From contig CM072152.1 of NCBI GenBank assembly GCA_036850595.1, forward strand, positions 7,149,640-7,213,639: a DNA stretch of 64,000 nt. Reading direction: 5' to 3'. A model generated the notes under the pieces. The model made no database searches and was not told the origin of the DNA. It was given only the letters and a program-made list of their open reading frames with translations. This stretch comes from Rhyacichthys aspro. Lineage: Eukaryota; Chordata; Actinopteri; Gobiiformes; Rhyacichthyidae. Position numbers and translations under genes: made by a program. The number at the start of each line of letters is the position of its first letter. Position 1 is the stretch's first letter. Positions 36,030 to 46,874 of the stretch are shown in pieces.

Positions 36030-36312
36030 TGCAGTGAACTTTCCAACATCTAGAGCCTGAGAGTCCTACGGTAGCCCTGCAGGGACATGCTGTTATCGAT
36101 CAACAAACCCAATCTAAATGAGTCGGATGATGGGCTCAATTTATACATTTAAAAACATTTGTGAACAACCTAATTTTTGCTTTGGGCAGTTGTAGGAAAA
36201 GGAAGTTATGAAATGATTGGCTCCTTCTATTGAATTATAAGGAGCTTAAAATGTAAACAGTAATTTTGATCTGATTATAGGCTACTGAAAACAAGTTTGA
36301 CTGATGTGCTCC
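36030..36312 (+). repeat. interspersed repeat, copy B
   Basis: Direct-orientation partner of 30140-30478, preceded by a catcaagtggtgacattgca block of a kind often seen at the head of such fish repeats. Confidence 0.65.
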
Positions 36313-36479
36313 TTTGTATTCAACTGTACACTGCTGAAAATGAGGATGGGGTTCGGATGTGTTTTGGAAAAGCTGTCTAACATCTAGTATAATATAAGTA
36401 TAATAAATTCATATATGGTACAAAACATCATTTGTTCTGGATGATTCTTTTTATTACTCTGAGTTGATCACGGATTATG

Positions 36480-36905
36480 TTATGAGCTGTGGTAGATCGT
36501 CCCACTTTCCAACAAGGATACGCCGTGTACCGAGCGGGATGAACCTCTCTGACATGACAGGAGCAAGGCAGATACAACACTGACACCATCCATCCCAGAG
36601 ACCTTTGCAGCGGTTGTCATGGCGATAGCTGAAAGGAAGCGCCTGTCTCGTTGCTGCATGTCTAGAAATCTGACACCGGAGACTAAAGACTGGACCACCA
36701 CACGGACCAATCTTAAAACCAACCAGTCCAGATGGAGACAGGAATATACAGCAGGGACTTTTTTCAGTTTGATAAGTATTACACCATCAGTTACTGCTTC
36801 TGATTGGCTGCAGTTAAACCTCCAGGGTCCATTGCCTCATCAACAAACACCGTGCATTTTAAGAGACCGCCACAGCCTTGCTCTCAGTCAAAGTTATAGA
36901 GCATT
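36480..36905. other. candidate conserved non-coding element
   Basis: GC-richer complex sequence including gtcatggcgatagctgaaag near 36616 and a CCAAT-type gattggctg near 36803. Frames of 80 (minus) and 101 (plus) codons overlap and show no domain. Confidence 0.3.
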
Positions 36906-37055
36906 TACATTGAGGGATTTCTGAATGAGACATGTTCAAAGATGGTACTGCTGACAAAAAATGGGACATACTGAAGGTGAACAAAGAGGTGCCTCAGCCT
37001 TCATTGGAAAGTGATGTAAATTCAAACTTATTTGATCCCTACAATCCAATATGAC

Positions 37056-37160
37056 AACAGAGATGCTTTAAAAGGCATCACAAACAGAACAGACAATCAC
37101 CTTTACCATCCTAGACCCTCTATCAAGGTAAACGAAAAACAGCCAGACGGAGCATGCAAT
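37056..37160 (+). repeat. diverged copy of the 10940-11260 repeat
   Basis: Shares aaaaggcatcacaaacagaa and a ctagaccctctatcaaggta block with the 10.9-kb copy, in the same order. Confidence 0.5.
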
Positions 37161-38229
37161 TGATGTTGTCAGGAGAGTAACATATATTTTACATACATCT
37201 TTTATACAAATGTCTTGAACCTTATTCTATTTACTTTAAACCTGCTACACCATATATTCCTCCCCTCACGCCCACAACCCCCCTCTTCTCCCACAAACCA
37301 CATTTTAGAGCTGTTGAAGTGTAAATGCATTGCCAAAAAGTATTTGCATTTCACTTTGCTTCCCTTTTCTCTATTTCTGTTGTTTTTTTTGCAATGTTTC
37401 TCTCTGGAAGCAGACGTATCCAGTGCTGGAACAGACACTTTTAATGTTAGCAAGCAGTGTATGCAAGCTTCTGGTGTGTGCTGAAGAATCTTATCTATTA
37501 TAATCTTTACTTTACTTTAACTTTAAGGCCTGCATGGCATCTTAGAGTCTTGCTATCAGGTGATTTAACAAAAAAACCTGTTCATTTAATTGTCAGAACA
37601 GTTATTATTCTGGGTATAAGTTCATCACTAAATTCAAACTTGGGCAATACTACAAAATGCCTAGCAGATTATCTCTTTGAAAACTGTTGTCATCCTTGAA
37701 CATTTTCAACCAGCCAACATTCCCAACCAGAACATACAGTAGAGCTCATACAGAGGAGCTACACTGCTGCAGAGACAGAGGCAATAACTGTCTGTTGCTG
37801 GAAGCTCATAATGTAAAGTGTGGAGAGTGTTTAAGGCTTAGGCACTGTCCATTCAATCATTTATAAGTTTTATGTGGTATTTTGTTTAATAATAATAATT
37901 TGTAAAATTGTGAAATCTACAATCATGATTTAGTTACAATATTTTTTTGCAATATAAGTCTGATAATATTATAAAACTGTTATTTTCAGGACTAAGGCAT
38001 GTGTAGGAGTGCCTCACCCTGTTCTTGGGATTTGGTTCTCCAGAGGAACTTTTTTCAGGTAAAAAAAACATTGTTGAATGCCAAAAGAAGGACTTAGAAG
38101 CTTCATGAACATTAAAAATGTATTAGTTACTTAATGTAGAGCAGTTTGTGAAATATAAGTGTAAAACCAACTCTTAGATGATGATCAAATATCTGCACAG
38201 TGCAATAAGCCAAAAGAAAGCACCAACAA

Positions 38230-38580
38230 TATAATGAGCCCACACTACGTCTGGAGGCAGTAACGTCTCTGTCCACCCGTCTCCGGCTCAGAGATTACTC
38301 ACCGCTTTAATCCCTGGGCAGAATGAGTCTAATGGGCTATTATGTAACAGCTTTAAAGCCGCGTCTGTCTGCTGAAGTTTGCTCGGAGGCCAGTTTGGAT
38401 GAGAGTGTAATACTGACAGCGCAGTCAAACCTGAATTCTCTGTGTAAGTCTGTGTAAGTAGGCCAGAGTTCCTCTACTGTCATAGTCATATCATCTTTGA
38501 TAACAAGCATTCTGCTCGATGTATACATGCAACTACATTTTGATTGAGGGAGCACTTAATTAAAGGCAAAATAAACAAAC
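38230..38580. other. candidate conserved non-coding element
   Basis: Two OTX/PITX-type sites, gattac at 38293-38298 and TAATCC at 38308-38313, lie in CpG-containing complex sequence extending to the tcaaacctgaattctctgtg block. No coding sense. Confidence 0.4.
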
Positions 38581-38705
38581 CTAATCCGCAGGCCCATACT
38601 TTCTTTTGGTGCTCTTCGGAAAGTAAAAGTCAATATGGCAGTTAGTTGCAGCACAAACACTACAGGGCTGTAATATTTCAGTTGTTTTCAGGATACAATT
38701 TCAAT

Positions 38706-38830
38706 TTGCAGTAAAGGGTGGTACGATTGCCAGTTAGTTTGTCCTGGGTTCAATCTCTGACAACGGTAGGCTTTTTTTGTGTGAAGGCTGTGTTCCTAGA
38801 TTCCCTGGGTTGACCCCACCGTAGATGAAA
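38706..38830 (+). repeat. degenerate tRNA-like SINE head
   Basis: Starts gggtggtacgattgccagtt and has a B-box-like GGGTTCAATCTC near 38757, followed by a gtgtgaaggctgtgttcc...ccctgggttga block. This is the order seen at the head of tRNA-derived fish SINEs (gggtggcacggtgg...gggttcgaatcc...). Heavily diverged. Confidence 0.5.
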
Positions 38831-39028
38831 AATAAGAAAGATTCTCACTCAAGACAGATTTTGTGACAGTACAACAATGGCAGGCTCAGATCTAAAGTTT
38901 CTTTCTGCCCACTGCGGCTATTGGGTTTACCACAGTGACACTTGATGCTGTGAGTAAATGAATTTCCCTACAGTGATTACTACAGCTTTAGTTAGCTTAA
39001 TACATAATTGATCCAAATATTATTTGCA

Positions 39029-39440
39029 TATATACTCTACTGTGCAAAGGTTTTAGACAGGTATGCATATAAAAAGAAGAGTTAACTATAAAGTATGTTT
39101 ATTTTTATTAGTTTACAAAGTGCAGAGTGAAAAATCAAGACAATTGTCTGGGCAGATCCTGTTCAAACATTTGAAGAATCCCAGACAAAACCAGGCCAAA
39201 CTGGACTAAACCAGACCATCAAATGTTAGACGGAAGATAGGTTAAACCAGACCATCTAATCCCAGACAGGACCAGACCAGACTCCATGATGCTGGTATCA
39301 GAGTTACACCATCATGTCAGGGCTTTTTGTTCTTGGATCACTCTAAAAATGGAAGGTTTTTTGTCTCTTTCTCTCTATTATTGACAGCATTTTTACTTTT
39401 CTTCAAACCTGTCTAAAACTTTTGCACAGTACAGTATATA
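39029..39440 (+). mobile_element. Tc1/mariner-like MITE, copy 2
   Basis: Terminal inverted repeats of 33 bases (39029-39061 and 39408-39440) match at 31 positions and include the actgtgcaaa(a/g)gttttaga motif typical of fish Tc1-type ends. TA dinucleotides flank it. The 412-bp body lacks a transposase and is the inverse relative of 26715-27220. Confidence 0.85.
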
Positions 39441-39444
39441 CTAC

Positions 39445-40925
39445 TCATATTACACATTACAATGCCGCTCTTGCACAGTCCAGATGGGCTTCTTTCAACT
39501 GGAATATGACACATTTAAATCGCCAAAACATTATGGCAGCAGTAGATGTTAGAAATGACAGTAAAATCACTATTTTTCTTCTGTCTGGATACATCTTGTG
39601 TCAGGGTCCATCATTCTTTTTATATGTTAAAGTGAACCAACTGGACAACCTGTGTGTTAGACAGAAAATAACAACATGTAGAGATCAGAATGTCAGAAAA
39701 ACTATACAGTGATGTGGGAGAGGCTGTGAAGGAGCAATTCAATCAAGATATGTGAGATGGCAGGGCGCTGAAGCACAGAGATGTGCGACCAAAGCCATTT
39801 GAAGGATTGTAGATCTTCTAATCACTCGTACACAGCACTTTTGTGTCAGTGTGAATGAGGGATGATGAGCTCCTCCCTCTGACTGCTCACTCACCTCTAT
39901 TCTACCTCTACTCTGCATTTTGCTTAATGTTCAATCAGACTCACTGGCCTAAGGTTAGCCTGGGCGTCCCGTTGTAAAGTTCTTGTCAAACGGTGCAATT
40001 CTTGCTATCACTGCTGAAAGATAAATTAGTTCATAAAATAATAATGCAAAATAATATAAAAATAAAAATGTATAATAAATTATCCTTAAAGACTGCATGT
40101 TCATATTCACAGAGGTAAAAAAAAAAAAAAAAGTATATAAATAAGTCTATAAAAGAAAAGATAAAACAATGAGACATTTTTGAACGCAAATATATTTTTG
40201 CTAACTATGCTGATCATTTTTTTAAAATATAATTTGATTTATTTGATTTTTTTTTAAAATTGCTTTCATTTTTCACCCCAAAAAAGAAAGACAATAAGTA
40301 AATTAAACACGACAGTATATCTATCTAAAACCTGACTAAGCCAAAGCACACACAAAACAGAGAATAAATAAATAAATACAAAAAAAGATTCTAGATTATA
40401 ACATGTTCTTGATCTTAGTTTACTTGTCGAGTGATGCCAAGAATGGTGTCCATGTTTTTACATACAGTATAAGTCCAGTTAATTATTCTGCTCATGGTTC
40501 ATATGTTCAAGTTTAGCCACTGCGACCATTTCCTGAAGCCAGTTTTTAAAAGAAGACAGGGCAGTTGGGAATTTCCAGTCAACTCTGGCAACGATTTAAG
40601 ATGAATCCAATCAGTTTTAATTAAAAAAACCCAAAAACAAACAAAAAAACTATGAATAAAAGTAAAATAAGCAGAATGAGAAGTTGGAAGCTGGAAGTTC
40701 ATTTGCAAAAAGAGACCAAACAAAGCCATTACTCCTTACTTTATGAGAATTTTAACACAGGGATAATCTATTTCACAAATAAACTCTTCATATATTCAGG
40801 CATTATTTTTTAATTTCTTATGGCCACAGATCTCTCAGGATGTGCTGTGTATAGATAAATGAACAGTTGCGTGCTCATAGTTTCTCTTGGTTAGATAAAT
40901 GTATACATATTTAGACTTGAAGAGT
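39445..40925. other. AT-rich spacer, little identified
   Basis: The left 300 bases are complex and possibly conserved. From 40020 to 40400 the sequence is very A/T-rich with A- and T-runs. No gene seen. Confidence 0.35.
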
Positions 40926-40929
40926 GTCT

Positions 40930-41520
40930 TTTGTCAGAATCTGGCTCATTAACATATAAACAGCTACAGATAGAATATAAAAAGAAAGGATGCATCCAGG
41001 GCACCTTTGTGGTTGGCCTGGAAGAGTGTTTACCACAAATAGAACGCCTCATGTTAACTAAATCAGATGAAAGTCTTTTGTTTATACTTCTAGATAATAA
41101 TGGCGTCCTGTTGGTTTCCCTTTATCTTGCTTCTAGGCGAATCCCCGGTTTAAGCTGTCCTCCAAATTCATTTCTCTGCCATTCAGTGCAGGGTGCAATC
41201 ATATAGTATCATGTTTCATTAAACCCAGTGACATCCCATTCATGACTAGAATGAACACTTCCACACTGCTGTCCAAACTGTAGAGCCGGCCTTGTGGTTC
41301 AGCCTGATTAATTTCACCCACACAGCCCTCCATCATTTGAGAAATGGCCGACACGATTTTAATAGCAGCATTAATAAGATTTCAGTGGAATGGCCTGACA
41401 CTTCCATTGTATGTGGTCACATTTTACAGCATGTGATTGGTCCAACAGAGGGCAGTATATTTTCAATCAAAGGCTGTGTCACTCAGTTGAGAGTGAAACT
41501 GGACTTTTAGTTCATCTGAG
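40930..41520. other. candidate conserved non-coding elements
   Basis: Two blocks: 40940-41210, and 41280-41510. The second contains a RUNX-type TGTGGTT at 41293-41299, ATTAAT at 41307-41312 and agcagcattaataagattt. No domain appears in the overlapping frames of 91 and 72 codons. Confidence 0.4.
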
Positions 41521-42250
41521 TCCACATTAAACCGCACTATTCTCTGTTGTTTGAAGGTTTCTGAGATAAAGTTGTCTCACTGTGAGGTGTCATTGTTGGT
41601 GTGACACGTTTTGGTCCAGTCTAACACTCAGAGGCACCTATCTGTTCACATCACACTTTTTGACAGAGTGAGAGACGGTCCCAGAAGGTGTACACACTGT
41701 GAAACATAAGCTCCTTTTATGCCCTTTTCTGCAATGAGTGGGAATTTCTCAAACCAATTTCCAGTCTTGGTCTGGCTTGTGTGCAATTTAGCCTCAAGAG
41801 GTGACGTGGTAAAAAGACAAGACTTTTTCTGCTGAGAGCCAACTGGCTTTAGGTGTGATGATAACGAACACCAGAGAAGATCTTTAAAAATCACATGGCT
41901 TCCTTGCATAAGTAAAGAAATGCCGCACATGTGCTATTTTTGTTTTTTGGCAGATATACTGTATTAGACATACTGATTTCTCATAATGCCAAGCTGTCCC
42001 ATTGATGGTCTCTCTTCTGTGATGCCTCTGTTACTAAACCCCATTGATGAAAAAGACAAAACCATTCCCCAGCACTTAGGTTAAACAAAGAGATTTTACT
42101 ATTTTTACTAATCTACTATCACATTTATGTCTCATGTAAGTTCAGATTTTAAGAATGTGTAAGAATATGAATAGGCAGGATGGAGAAGATCTAAACTAAA
42201 CTTTTTTTTTTTTTTTGAGAAGCAATGGAAAGCACAATATTGTTTTAGCA

Positions 42251-42963
42251 CATGGCTGTCAAACTCATTTTAGTTCAGGGCCCACATACAGCTCAATTTG
42301 ATCTGAAGTGGGCTGGAAGAGTAAAATTATTGCAACTCCAATTTTTTTCTTTTTTTGTTTTGTCAGTTATATTATAATGTCAAATCACAACTGAAAAAGG
42401 CTAATGTTGCCAAAAGCCTTTAGCATGTATGTTTTACAAACTCACCCACTCAATATGGCTTTCAGGCTAATGCTGTTTTGCTAGCAATAAAGTAACTAAC
42501 TTTCACTGCTGCATCACTTATCTCACTGATACAGGTGAGCAACACTTTTTGTTTCCTCAGACCTGCTAACAATGAATTTATAATGAGTCAAGATGTCATA
42601 GTGGCGCCAAATAGTATATAACCTGGGCACTCAAATTTGCTGCATTCACACTAAACACACAAGCTTCCAATTCTTCTCTGTGAATGAATAGAAAGTGATC
42701 CATTTTTCTTGGTAAACACCCTACTTTTCTTTGAGACACTTTGTGTAATGAGGGTGCCACAGAGGGTTATTCAAACAGCAAAAAAGTAAGCCATTTATGT
42801 AACCAGATGGTACATTTGTGTCATCTACTGTTCAGTTCTGCGTCTCAGTGTTGTGTCCACAGCTCTTACTAAAACAGTGCAACACCCAGTGGACAATTAA
42901 GGAATATTCATCCCTTGTTTCCTCTAGTGGGCTGGATTTGGTCCATGGGCCGTATGTTGGCAT
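42251..42963 (+). mobile_element. hAT-like element, decayed copy
   Basis: The left end CATGGCTGTCAAACTC resembles the hAT ends at 17974 and 33895. The right part has tttggtccatgggccgtatg, the complementary gggccc-type subterminal motif. The right tip and an 8-bp target duplication are not visible, so the right boundary is approximate. No transposase seen. Confidence 0.5.
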
Positions 42964-43279
42964 TACAAATTCCACACGTTTCTACCATGTAGACTATATT
43001 GTAGTCATATTTCTAAGACTGAAACTTGAATATTGGTGCCTTTCCAAGAGAGAATCTATGGAGATAGTGATGGCATTATTATTCTGCCCCATGGTTTCAT
43101 AGAAGTAGTAATATGGCATCAACTCCACTGACAAACTTGTCACACATTACTCTTAGTCTTGCTAATGCTCAGACATTATTTTCACCAAAACCCAATTGAT
43201 CAGACACACTATCATCCAATGCTTCAGTCCTGTCAGTCCTCTACTGTCTCTTAATAGCATCTCTCCTGACTCTATTAAT

Positions 43280-43680
43280 GTCACGTCACAGCCAGACAAC
43301 AGTGTAATGATGATTAAAATCATACTAATCGAAACCGCAAATGGCGGCCATTATGGCTGCAGTTAATTATTTCCCATTCCACAGTGTACAAAGTGTGACA
43401 TGAGTCGCAGGCGAGCGCACGAAGAGCAGAGCAATAACCTGGCTCTGACATAAAGGATGTGGCTCCGCGGGAGGCCCATCAGAACAGTTCCTTCTGATTC
43501 TCACAGCAGGGCTCCACAACGATACTGGTCATGTGACATTAGCATCGCAGAGCTCAGTCAATGTGCAGCTCACAGCACTGTATCATAAGGTTTATTACTG
43601 CCTGGCATTATAAGCGGGTCTACATGAATTATACAGGCAATCACTTGTAGATATATTACATGAGAAGTGCGCACATGATT
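43280..43680. other. candidate conserved non-coding element
   Basis: Dense motif content: a taatgatgattaaaatcatac block, AAATGGCGGCCATTATGGC at 43339-43357 (two opposed YY1-like cores on an ATGGC-G-GCCAT palindrome) and TTAATTA at 43363-43369, followed by CpG-containing sequence. One of the better enhancer-like candidates in the window. Confidence 0.45.
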
Positions 43681-43974
43681 GACTTTAAGCAATGACATTC
43701 ATGTGTTCATGAGTTATGAGGAAGGCCCCAGGGGGTGACCTGTTTTTCAAGAAATATGCTTAATTAAGCTGTAAGGAGCCTCCAGAAAAGAGAAACAGTA
43801 TACAGACCATGACAACATAGGCTAAATATTGTATGTTTTTAAATGGAGGTGATGGGAGTCAGACTTCTTCTTCCATCAATTCTCTATGAGGCTCTTTGTC
43901 ATCAGATGGTCCTCTAGTTCTATTGTCTATGGTCAAGTTAGTGTATTTTCAAGAGTAAATACAGTATTGCTAAC

Positions 43975-44165
43975 TCCTTTGCCCCTGCCTTTCATGCTGG
44001 ATATGGGGGGGTTCGATTCCCCTGAGAAGCCACATCATTGTGCCGGTTCCAAGCCTGGATAAATGGAGAGGGTGTCAGGAAGGGCATCTGGTGTAAAAGT
44101 CTATGCCAAACTAAGCATGCAATGATTCAGTGGCAATACCTGAAACAGGGAGCAGCCGAAATAAA
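43975..44165 (+). repeat. tRNA-derived SINE with B box
   Basis: A canonical RNA polymerase III B box GGTTCGATTCCC at 44010-44021 is followed by aagcctggataaatggagag, a gtcaggaagggcatctggtg block and a final gggagcagccgaaa. This is the head-plus-tail order of a widespread fish tRNA-SINE. The A box is degenerate, so activity is unlikely. Confidence 0.75.
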
Positions 44166-44169
44166 CACA

Positions 44170-45390
44170 CTTTTTACTTTAACAGAAAATGAGGTTGTCC
44201 CTGTATAAACAGAATATATCATTGTTATACAACCAATTGAAACAGTCAAGACCATTTGTGTTACATTAACTGGCCCTGGCCTTCTGTTTGGACTTGGCCT
44301 GGAAGAGATATCCATTACTGATGCCACAGCAGAAACAAGCTAAGTGTTTGCAGCCATGTTTGTGGAGATCAGTCAACAGATTATATGGGCTTCAAATTGA
44401 ATCACTATTGAACAATTCCCAAGGTCAACACCAAGAACAACTTCATCCTGAGAGAATCTAATCCAATTTGGCCTTGACTCCCGCCCTCTGGCTCTTGGGC
44501 AGACTTGCTGAGAGATGGGAGCCATCATTGCTGGCCTGGTAACATAGTCAAACTATCAATCAAGACTTGGACCGGGGGGTTTCCCGCCCACACAGGAGTA
44601 GGAGAGCATCTATGATGAATATGACTTCAAATCTCTACTGCTCCATCAGCTCCAAACTAGATAAAGACATGAGATGAAGCCCTGGGTTGAAGGTAACTTA
44701 TTGTTCAAGCCCTTACAGTGTGCCACATTCATACATGGGTTTTGTTGAGTTTAAAAAATAAATGTTGATGCCAAGAAAGCCATCATACAGCTCATTGACA
44801 GTTCATGTAGGTTAAGTGATTGATGCCTTCATGGGGTTTTAAATAGAGTGGATGAATGTGGTGCACTATTTGGAGGTCCACAACCTGACAAATGTTTTGT
44901 GGGACCACTGCCCCAACATTTTCCATCTCATCCAAAGAGAACTGAGAAAAACAGAAAGCCTCTTATACAGTCTGCTTTTGTCACAGGCGTAGATGAGTGG
45001 CTTAAAAGGTGGCATATATTGTACGAAATAAATTCAGTTCTCAGAATAGGTATATACTTTCATCACACCAGTGCCTTGATTTGCAGTAAATACAGTTCAT
45101 AGGTCTACAAGCAATACATGTGAAAATTATAATGGATTGAATAATCATAATCATAATCAACAAGCAGTTCTCCCACATATTGGGGAACATAGCAGTTCAT
45201 TGGGCTGGTTATTCCACTCAAATCTTGCCAAACCTGATCAATAATCCACAAGTGTTCAAAAAAAGTGAAGGTGTTCAAATACAGAGAATTGAAACTCTGC
45301 AAAAACCCTTACCTTACTGAATGAAGAATCAACCCTGTTTTCTGCATCACACTCAAAACTCCAAAGACTCCTTACTTACTGTCAGTAAAT
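44170..45390. other. spacer, no gene recognised
   Basis: An 84-codon plus-strand frame (44848-45102) and moderately complex DNA, but no domain, splice structure or repeat ends that I can identify. Confidence 0.35.
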
Positions 45391-45394
45391 ATAA

Positions 45395-45538
45395 TTACCA
45401 GCTTATCCCGATGTGGAGCTGCTTCCCAACACAGATACATATTCATAATGCATAAGCTGTTTTAATAATACGCAGAGTAAATGAAGATGAGATGCAGTTC
45501 CACGGAAACGTGAGGATGTCTCCACATGGGAAGAGTCT
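45395..45538. other. candidate conserved element left of the transposon
   Basis: Contains acatattcataatgcataag and ttttaataatacgcagagta. It may be the left half of one conserved block split by the transposon, with the right half at 48374-48620. Confidence 0.3.
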
Positions 45539-45542
45539 TTAA

Positions 45543-45560
45543 AGGTCCCATATTATGCTA
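45543..45560 (+). repeat. left terminal inverted repeat
   Basis: Eighteen bases that pair perfectly with the reverse complement of 48352-48369. The match decays after this point. Confidence 0.95.
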
Positions 45561-45737
45561 TTTTGAACTTTATACAGTGTATTTTGGATACATTTAGGTT
45601 ACCATATCACGTTCTGCAACATGAAACACTCAATAAGTATCTTATACAAGCGGTCTGAATGAGCTCTCATCATGAGTCCAAAGTGAACGGTCTGATTTGG
45701 GGCTGTCACTTTAAGGCTCAGCTCTTCCGTGTTGGCT

Positions 45738-45761
45738 CCGCCCACTTCCTGTCTGACGTCA
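45738..45761 (+). promoter_or_regulatory. putative promoter of the transposon's plus-strand gene
   Basis: A GC-box-like ccgccc (45738-45743), an ETS-like acttcctg and a full palindromic CRE, TGACGTCA (45754-45761), lie 74-97 bases before the ATG at 45835. Spacing and motif mix fit a TATA-less promoter. Activity is inferred. Confidence 0.45.
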
Positions 45762-45834
45762 CGTTACCTCTACGTACGCCGCTGGAAACAGACTGAAGTA
45801 AACACGGTACATCGTAGTAATAACTTTTTCAGCA

Positions 45835-46864
45835 ATGGCTTTGAGAGTAAATGAGCCGTATATCTTCGACCCAGAGTCTGACTCTGAGTTCGAAGAACAT
45901 GAGCAAACACAAAGACCTCGAAGGCTTCTACAAGACGTTTCTGCTTGGTAAATGAGAAACTATTTATTGTGTATGTTTCTATGGTGTAGCCCGTAGCATA
46001 GCGCGTGTTAACTGCTTCTGTTTATCGGTGCACATGTGGAAATGACCGTACAATGCCTACTGAAGTTGAGAATGTATGCTGCCTGGAGACTCCTAAGGAG
46101 CTGGTGTGCAGTGTATTGAAAGAACTATAATAAAGTAGCCTAGCAATATGTAGAGCTATGCAGTAATATTTGTGTAATAAAGTTTCAACTATTATGCCTG
46201 TCTTACCACGTTATGTTGTTTTCAAATAGACTATGGTGCACACCCATACTTACAGGCTTACAGCACAAGACTGCTGATGTTATAATAAAATGCTATGAAT
46301 GATAGCATTCCTGCAACCTTGTAGTAAAATGAAAACTACATGTAATTAGTTTTGTAAATGTAAATGCAGCTTTACATTACTGTAAATACTGATCATCATT
46401 TTTCATTTTTAGGTTTTAAGGCAAATAAATCAGCTTCTTGCTCCTCCTCCGTGTATTACAGCACATCCTGGCCTGGAGGCCAACTGCTTGAACATATATA
46501 CTCTTCAAAATATAAATAACATTTATCGTACAGACTATGGACCAGTTAAAAGAAGAACAGAAGAAGAGTAAGTGCTAATTTAAAAGACTGGTGTAATTCC
46601 AATCATACATTTTTTATTATAAAATCCACATAAATACAAATTATTTAGGTTTTGCTAAGGAGCATATCGCCAAACATCTTTGTCTCTTCTTCCAGGCGAC
46701 TCAGGTTTGTTGCATGCAGGAGTTTTGTGAGCTGGTGCTGGGGATTTCTCGGAGCAAGCATCAGAGTGGTCATTCCCTCCTGTGTGCTCCTATTTGTAGT
46801 GGCAACAGCTGCTTGGACACCTGTGATAGAACAACAGCAGTGTGTCACATTTAAAGATGATTAA
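45835..46864 (+). pseudogene. P2X7 C-terminal-domain-like gene of the transposon, decayed
   Basis: Four exons can be read. Exon 1 (45835-45947) starts with ATG, encodes an acidic MALRVNEPYIFDPES-type N-terminus and ends in donor GTAAAT within a Trp codon. Exon 2 (46028 to about 46103) gives CTCGNDRTMPTEVENVCC, a cysteine cluster like the CxCGNC...MPT...CC pattern of the P2X7 ballast domain. Exon 3 (46413-46567) carries HPGLEANCLNIYTLQ and a GTAAGT donor. Exon 4 (46696-46864) carries WCWGFLGASIRVVIPSC and ends TAA. Phases agree across all joins. Lesions: the exon 2 acceptor AG is missing (tttatcg), and the fourth cysteine is Asp. Family: the cytoplasmic cysteine-rich end of P2X7, also found as stand-alone fish proteins. 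Function in the transposon is unknown. Confidence 0.65.
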
Positions 46865-46874
46865 GTGAGCTAAA

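Noticed and set aside
44010..44021. A functional tRNA gene
   Set aside because: A B box is present, but no cloverleaf can be drawn, and a SINE tail follows directly.
45835..46864. A genuine P2X7 receptor gene
   Set aside because: Only the C-terminal-type domain is present, there is no channel or transmembrane part, and the whole frame lies between transposon ends.
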